From contig NZ_AP027080.1 in the NCBI RefSeq assembly GCF_030295405.1, positions 1,302,001-1,366,000 of the forward strand: a stretch of 64,000 nt of DNA, given 5' to 3'. A model generated the notes under the pieces. The model did not search any database and was not told the origin of the DNA. It worked only from the letters and a program-made list of their open reading frames with translations. The position numbers were made by a program, and so were the translations under genes. Within the stretch, counting starts at the first letter, position 1. Every line of letters starts with the position of its first letter. This document shows, in pieces, positions 59,589 to 64,000 of this stretch. Origin of the DNA: Mesoterricola silvestris (GTDB lineage: Bacteria; Acidobacteriota; Holophagae; Holophagales; Holophagaceae).

Positions 59589-61700
59589 CTAGAGGCGGGA
59601 CAGGCTGCCTTCGCCCCCGGCGGCGATGAGTTTCAGGATCTCGACCACTTCGGCGGCGGACTGGGGGCGGTCCTCCTTACGCTTGGCCATGAGGCGGGTC
59701 ACCAGGAAATCCAGGTCCCGGGGCAGGTCGGGGGCCCGGCCCGCCATGGATGGAATGGGCGCCTCCAGGTGCATGGCCAGGAGCTCGTCGACGCGGGCGT
59801 TCTCAAAGGGGGGGCCGCCCGTGCAGAGTTCGAAGATCATGACGCCCAGGGCATAGAGATCGGAACAGGCGCCAGCCTGTTCGCCTCGCACCTGCTCCGG
59901 GGACATGTACCGGGGGGTGCCCATGGGCCCGCCTTCGTCGCCGGCCCGCAGGGCGTCCAGGGGGGTGGCAAGGCCGAAATCCATGATCTTGGCGTCGCCG
60001 CGCACATCGAAGAGCACGTTCATGGGCTTGATGTCCCGGTGCACGACGCCGACGGCGTGGGCGGCCTCGAGGCCCTCGGCCACCTGGCGCGCCACCCGGA
60101 TCACCAGGGGCACCGGAAGGCGCTCGCGGTCGTCCAGGAGGGCGCGCAGGGTGACGCCCTTCAGGTATTCCATGGTCACGTACGGGATGCCGCCGGATTC
60201 GCCGAAGTCGTGGGTGCGCAGGACGAACTTGTGGGTGATCCTGCGGGCCAGGCGGATCTCCTGTTTGAGCTGCTCCAGGAAGAGGGGCCGGGAGGCCAGC
60301 CCGGGCCGGATGACCTTCATGGCCACCTCCTCGTCCAATTGGAGATCCTGGACCCGCAGCACGATGCCCATGCCGCCCCGGCCCAGGAGGCCCAGCACGC
60401 GGTACCGGGAAGCGAACACCTGCCCGTCCTGGAGGCCAGGCGGGAGCTGATCGTCCTGGGCGGGGGGCAGGTAGGCCGGGGAGGTGCCGGTCTCGCCGTC
60501 GGGGCGGCGCGCCGAATCCAGCAGGGCGAGGAGCTGGTCCTTGGCGCGGAGCTCCGCGAGCATGGACCGGAAGGTCTGGGTCAGCAGGCCCACTTCGTCT
60601 AGGGAGGCGCTCGCGGGAAGGGCCTCGGGGGACTCGCCCGCGGCAAGGGCTTCGGCGGCGGTGGCCAGGGCCTGGAGGGGCGCCGTGACGCTGCGGGCCG
60701 AGCGGAGGCTGAGGCCCAGGGCCAGCAGGATGCCCCCGACGCCCACCCCGAGGATGGCCCTCTGGAGGGTGCGGAAGGGGGCCAGGAGCGGCTCCTTGGG
60801 CATCAGGAGGAAGGCGGACATTTCCAGGTCCAGGGCGTTGACGCCCCGAAGGGGGGAGATCATGCCCAGGTAGGTCCGGCCATCCACCTTGAAGGGGAGG
60901 ACCGGGGACGAATGGCTGTCGAGGATCCGGGCCCGGGTGGCCAGGAAGGCCGTGTCCCGGGCGAGGAGGAGGTCCAGCGGGCCGGCGTTGTCGAGGGTGC
61001 TGCCGAGGGTCCTGAAGTGGCTGAGAAGGGCCAGGTGGGCGGAGGGATCGCCGCGCCGGGGGGCCGCGATGGCCAGGCGCCGCAAGCCGGAGGCCGCCTT
61101 GCCGTCCACCCTCGCGCCCACCAGCATGGCCCCCAGAGGGGCGCCGCCCGGGGTGCGCAGAGGCCGGGCCACCGCGTGGTAGACCCCGCGCATGCCGCCC
61201 CAGTCGACGGGGAGGAAACCGCGGTAGTAGGGTCCTGGATACCCCGCCGCCCGCGCCTCGTCGGGGGCCAGGGCCATCTGGATGATGCCGACGCCGGAGA
61301 ACTCCCCGGGTATCCCCGGGTCCGTTCCCGCCAGGAGCGTCCCGTCGGGGCGGACCACCGCGGCGATCTCCGCGCCGAGGCGGGGGAGGTTCTCCACGAG
61401 GGTGTCCTTGAGGCTGCCGCCGGCGCCGGCTTCCAGGGCCTGTTCCACGAGGGCGAGGTTGCCCGAATACTGGGTGAAAACTTCCAGGCCGGCGTCCAGG
61501 GACCGCCCCTGTTGTTCAAAGGCACGCTCGAGCACCTGGCTTGCGGAGGAGAGGCTCGCATCGGCGCTGACGCGGGCCCCGTGCTCGGCCTCGGAGAAGG
61601 CCACCCCGAGCATCAGCGAGACCAGCACCAGGATCATCACGCCCTGCCGCAGGAAGAATTTCCACCCCAGGCTTCGGTACCAGCTCATCGTCGGGCGCAT
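59589..61700 (-). CDS. Membrane sensor Ser/Thr protein kinase
   Basis: The protein has 703 residues. Transmembrane helix 1 (about 18-36) is followed by a large periplasmic Cache-type domain of about 280 residues, transmembrane helix 2 (about 317-335) and a HAMP-like linker. A Hanks-type kinase completes it, with GLLGRGGMGIVLRV, HRDIKPMN, DFG and SPEQVRGEQ. The kinase acts on Ser/Thr of unknown targets in response to an external ligand. It is divergent from a cupredoxin gene 57 bp away. An ATG at 61688 is also possible. Confidence 0.9.
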   Translation of the reverse strand: MRPTMSWYRSLGWKFFLRQGVMILVLVSLMLGVAFSEAEHGARVSADASLSSASQVLERAFEQQGRSLDAGLEVFTQYSGNLALVEQALEAGAGGSLKDTLVENLPRLGAEIAAVVRPDGTLLAGTDPGIPGEFSGVGIIQMALAPDEARAAGYPGPYYRGFLPVDWGGMRGVYHAVARPLRTPGGAPLGAMLVGARVDGKAASGLRRLAIAAPRRGDPSAHLALLSHFRTLGSTLDNAGPLDLLLARDTAFLATRARILDSHSSPVLPFKVDGRTYLGMISPLRGVNALDLEMSAFLLMPKEPLLAPFRTLQRAILGVGVGGILLALGLSLRSARSVTAPLQALATAAEALAAGESPEALPASASLDEVGLLTQTFRSMLAELRAKDQLLALLDSARRPDGETGTSPAYLPPAQDDQLPPGLQDGQVFASRYRVLGLLGRGGMGIVLRVQDLQLDEEVAMKVIRPGLASRPLFLEQLKQEIRLARRITHKFVLRTHDFGESGGIPYVTMEYLKGVTLRALLDDRERLPVPLVIRVARQVAEGLEAAHAVGVVHRDIKPMNVLFDVRGDAKIMDFGLATPLDALRAGDEGGPMGTPRYMSPEQVRGEQAGACSDLYALGVMIFELCTGGPPFENARVDELLAMHLEAPIPSMAGRAPDLPRDLDFLVTRLMAKRKEDRPQSAAEVVEILKLIAAGGEGSLSRL

Positions 61701-61757
61701 GGGTATCCCCAGGAAGGACGCTATACTCTTTATAAATTCACTCCCTGGATATTCCTA

Positions 61758-62429
61758 ATGGTTCGTTGCCCCCTGCCTTTCCTCGTGGCCCTGGCGCTGG
61801 GAGTTCCGGCGGCGGCGGGGAGCCTGGCGGGGCCGGTCCAGGTCCTCGACAAGGGGCACCCCCGGCCGAACCTGAAGGACTGCGTGGCCATCCTGGAGCC
61901 CCTGACCGCGCCGGCGGCGGTGCCGGGGCCGGGAAAGCCGGTGACCATCCGCACGCTGGGCAAGGCCTTCCATCCCCGGGTGACCCTCGTCACCCCGGGC
62001 ACGGAGGTGACCTTTCCGAACCTGGACCACATCCTCCACAACGTCTTCAGCGTCACGCCGGGAAACCGCTTCGACACGGGCCACTACCGGCCCGGCGAGG
62101 CGCCCCGGGTGAAGGTCGCGAACCCCGGGCTGGTGAAGCTCTACTGCAACATCCACCACCAGATGAACGCCTACCTCTGGGTGGTGGACACGCCCTTCGC
62201 CCAGCTCCTGGAGGGGCGCGCGGGGGTGCAGTTCGACGGCGTCCCCCCCGGACGGTACCGCCTCCGGCTCTGGCATCCCGAGACCGGGGAACGCCAGTGG
62301 GAGGTGGCCGTGGGCCCGGGCATCACCCGGGGCGGGTGGCAGCTGGAGGTCTCCCTGCCCTCCGTGGAGCCCCACAAGAACAAATTCGGCCGCGACTACC
62401 CCCCGCCCGAGGACGAGCGCAGCTACTAG
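61758..62429 (+). CDS. Periplasmic cupredoxin-domain protein
   Basis: This 223-residue protein has a signal peptide (1 to about 22). The copper-ligand set is visible: His in LDHILHNVFSV, then Cys, His and Met in LYCNIHHQMNAYLWV. This is a type 1 blue-copper pattern like the plastocyanin-type protein often labelled as methylamine-utilisation protein. It probably carries electrons. It forms a 4-bp overlap at the stop with the convergent porin-like gene and is divergent from the sensor kinase. Confidence 0.8.
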   Translation: MVRCPLPFLVALALGVPAAAGSLAGPVQVLDKGHPRPNLKDCVAILEPLTAPAAVPGPGKPVTIRTLGKAFHPRVTLVTPGTEVTFPNLDHILHNVFSVTPGNRFDTGHYRPGEAPRVKVANPGLVKLYCNIHHQMNAYLWVVDTPFAQLLEGRAGVQFDGVPPGRYRLRLWHPETGERQWEVAVGPGITRGGWQLEVSLPSVEPHKNKFGRDYPPPEDERSY

Positions 62430-63472
62430 AACCTCCGCGTCAGCGTGACCATGCGGCGGGTGACCGCGTAGCCCTCGCCGTCGGCGGTCTGGCGCACGAT
62501 GGACAGGGCGGCCACCCACCGGCCCGGGAGCGTCAGGGCGGCCTCCACCCGGGGGCCGCGGGCGGCGCGGTAGAACCACCAGGCGTCGCCGTTCACCGGG
62601 TAGAGGGTGCCCGTGGACGAGAGGCGCTGCCACGTCCAGGAGAGCTGGGGCCACCAGGCCCGCTCCCGGCTGCCGGCGCTGAGGCGCAGTTCCTCGCTGT
62701 CTTCGCGGGTGGCGCGGTTCCGGCACGCGAACCACTGGGCCTCCAGGGGCAGCGGGCCGTTCCAGACGCCCGCGGCGCCCGCGGCGTCCAGGGTGAGGCG
62801 CTGCCGTCCGCCTTGCGACCCGGGCAGGGCGTGGCGCCGGAATCCGCCGGGGTCCCAGGCGAGGGTCCACCGGCCGGCATGGGCCGTCCAGGAGAAAGCG
62901 CCGGTGTCGAATTTCAGGACCCCCTGGGCCGCGGCCAGCTCCGTGCGCCCGCCCAGGACGGTGCGCACCCGGCCCACGGCCACGCGCACTCCCGCCTCCT
63001 GGAGGACGTCCCCGTGCAACCCGGCGGTGGCCCCGGCCCCGGTGAAGCGGAGATCGCGATCCCACATGGCCTGGGAAACCAGCAGGCCGTTCCCCTGAAG
63101 CCCCAGGCGCAGGGTCCCGAAGATCCGCTCCCCCGCCCTCGAAAGGGTGGCCTGGAGCACGTCGGCCTGGGTGCCGTTGGAGGGCTGCTGGTCCCACCGG
63201 GGCGCGTTGAGTCGGTTGCCATCGGAACCCACGGCGGAACGGGTTCCCGCCTCCACGCGCATGGGCCCCCAGTCCGCGCCCCAGCGGAGCCGCAGCTGGA
63301 CGCCGCCGCGCCGGAACCCGCCGGGGCCCTCCGGCTCCTTCAGCTCGTCGGCCCCCAGCCGGAGTTCCCACGCGGGCCGCCAGGGATCGGGCTTCTCCTC
63401 CGCAAAGGGCTGCGCGTCCTGTGCCAGCAGGGCGGCGGTGGCCAGCATGGGGGTCCAGCGGCGGATGGGCAT
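62426..63472 (-). CDS. Outer-membrane beta-barrel-like protein
   Basis: This 348-residue protein has a short signal peptide (MLATAALLAQDAQ; the start may be ATG 63472 or 63448). The mature part is made of short alternating strands with many Trp, Arg and Gly (WRPAWELRLGADEL, RVEAGTRSAVGSD). It ends MVTLTRRF with a terminal Phe, the usual barrel-assembly signal. A porin or small receptor is likely. The substrate is unknown. Confidence 0.65.
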   Translation of the reverse strand: MPIRRWTPMLATAALLAQDAQPFAEEKPDPWRPAWELRLGADELKEPEGPGGFRRGGVQLRLRWGADWGPMRVEAGTRSAVGSDGNRLNAPRWDQQPSNGTQADVLQATLSRAGERIFGTLRLGLQGNGLLVSQAMWDRDLRFTGAGATAGLHGDVLQEAGVRVAVGRVRTVLGGRTELAAAQGVLKFDTGAFSWTAHAGRWTLAWDPGGFRRHALPGSQGGRQRLTLDAAGAAGVWNGPLPLEAQWFACRNRATREDSEELRLSAGSRERAWWPQLSWTWQRLSSTGTLYPVNGDAWWFYRAARGPRVEAALTLPGRWVAALSIVRQTADGEGYAVTRRMVTLTRRF

Positions 63473-63578
63473 CCCTCTCCCGGGCGAAGGGCAGGGTAAG
63501 GGTAGCATCGCCGGCCCCGCAAGGCGCCCTTGACGGCGGCGGGGCCGCCGCCGGATGCTGGGGCACCCCGGAGGGCGC

Positions 63579-64000
63579 ATGGACGGCTGGGATCTCGCGA
63601 TCAGTCTGGACCGGACCCACAAGGATCCTCTCTACCTCCAGATCGTGAAGGCCCTGGAGGCGGGCATCCGCAGGGGGCGCTTCAAGCCCGGGGACGCCCT
63701 GCCCGGCACCCGGGGGCTGGCGGAACTGCTGGGCGTGAACCGCACCACCGCGCTGGCCGCATACAAGGAACTGGAGGCCGAGGGCTGGATCCGGGTCGCG
63801 CCGGACAGCGGCACCTTCGTGGCCGACACCTTCCCCTTCTCCGTGGAGGGGGACGCGGGGATCGCCGCCCAGGACTCGGCCTCCTGGAAGCGCGCCTCCC
63901 GCAGGAACGAGCCCTTCTACCAGCCGCCGGCGGCGGCCCTGGACACCTTCCGCCTCATACCCGACCTGCCCGACCTGCGACTGGCGCCCACCGCGGCCAT
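63579..64000 (+). CDS. MocR/PdxR-type GntR regulator, N-terminal part (runs off window)
   Basis: The first 140 codons are present. The winged helix is clear: DPLYLQIVKALEAGIRRGRF, LPGTRGLAELLGVNRTTALAAYKELEAEGW and SGTFVAD. The linker then leads to FRLIPDLPDLRLAPTAA, which in MocR proteins precedes the aminotransferase-like PLP domain. The frame is open to the window edge. GGAGG precedes the ATG. It is divergent from the barrel gene. Confidence 0.85.
   Translation, partial: MDGWDLAISLDRTHKDPLYLQIVKALEAGIRRGRFKPGDALPGTRGLAELLGVNRTTALAAYKELEAEGWIRVAPDSGTFVADTFPFSVEGDAGIAAQDSASWKRASRRNEPFYQPPAAALDTFRLIPDLPDLRLAPTAA

Noticed and set aside
1-64000. rRNA, tRNA, CRISPR arrays, phage att sites or a replication origin
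   Set aside because: Reading both strands I found no cloverleaf with a TTCGA-type arm in a suitable setting, no rRNA sequence, no regular spaced repeats, no integrase and no DnaA-box cluster. A tRNA scan could still reveal one I missed.

Overview
This is a GC-rich bacterial chromosome segment with about 60 genes packed on both strands. It carries no rRNA, no recognisable tRNA, no CRISPR array and no complete insertion sequence. The gene content is that of a Gram-negative, amino-acid- and organic-acid-using anaerobe or facultative organism: TolB/Pal, lipoproteins, a tetraheme periplasmic fumarate-reductase-like flavocytochrome, a tungsten-type aldehyde:ferredoxin oxidoreductase, B12-dependent ornithine fermentation, acetate kinase and many two-component systems. 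A Holophagae-type acidobacterium (Geothrix/Holophaga relatives) is my best guess. That is inference from gene content, not from a marker gene.

Layout. 1-18.8 kb holds signalling and envelope genes: a partial sensor kinase, a small secreted repeat protein, a beta-lactamase-fold lipoprotein, an OmpR/CpxA-type pair, a secreted PHB-depolymerase-like esterase, ychF, an NhaR-like regulator and an HPF/RaiA-like protein. A stretch of unknown secreted proteins is interspersed with broken copies of the first kinase's 3' end. Next come a Met/His-rich Spy-like protein with a LytS/LytR pair, a divergent CusRS-like pair, tolB-pal, a cysteine hydrolase and a GlxA-type regulator.

18.9-31.0 kb is the centrepiece: ten minus-strand genes that together encode a full route from citrulline/ornithine to acetyl-CoA and pyruvate. 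These are argF (citrulline/ornithine), orr (L- to D-ornithine), oraS/oraE with a GlmL-like helper (D-ornithine to 2,4-diaminopentanoate), ord (to 2-amino-4-oxopentanoate), ortA/ortB (to acetyl-CoA plus D-alanine), alr (to L-alanine) and an alanine-type aminotransferase (to pyruvate). A divergent XRE-cupin regulator shares with argF a compact inverted repeat that carries two face-to-face promoters.

31.4-40.7 kb continues anaerobic energy metabolism: a MoaD/ThiS-like protein with AOR (preceded by a clear sigma-54 promoter), a divergent sigma-54 activator, acetate kinase, a CitA/DcuS-type two-component system and the flavocytochrome. 40.8-51.2 kb has two small lipoproteins, class II FBPase, malate synthase, an AT-rich islet encoding a double-glycine-leader peptide, a TonB-domain protein, glycerate kinase, lactate permease and an isochorismatase-fold hydrolase. 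51.2-64 kb has a FUSC transporter with TetR, an MCP with a C-terminal sensor domain, a long intergenic repeat, a DUF188 protein, the AmmeMemoRadiSam trio, a sensor Ser/Thr kinase divergent from a cupredoxin, a porin-like protein and the start of a MocR-type regulator.

Start codons were chosen by Shine-Dalgarno spacing where several were possible. Functional calls rest on family motifs read by eye.
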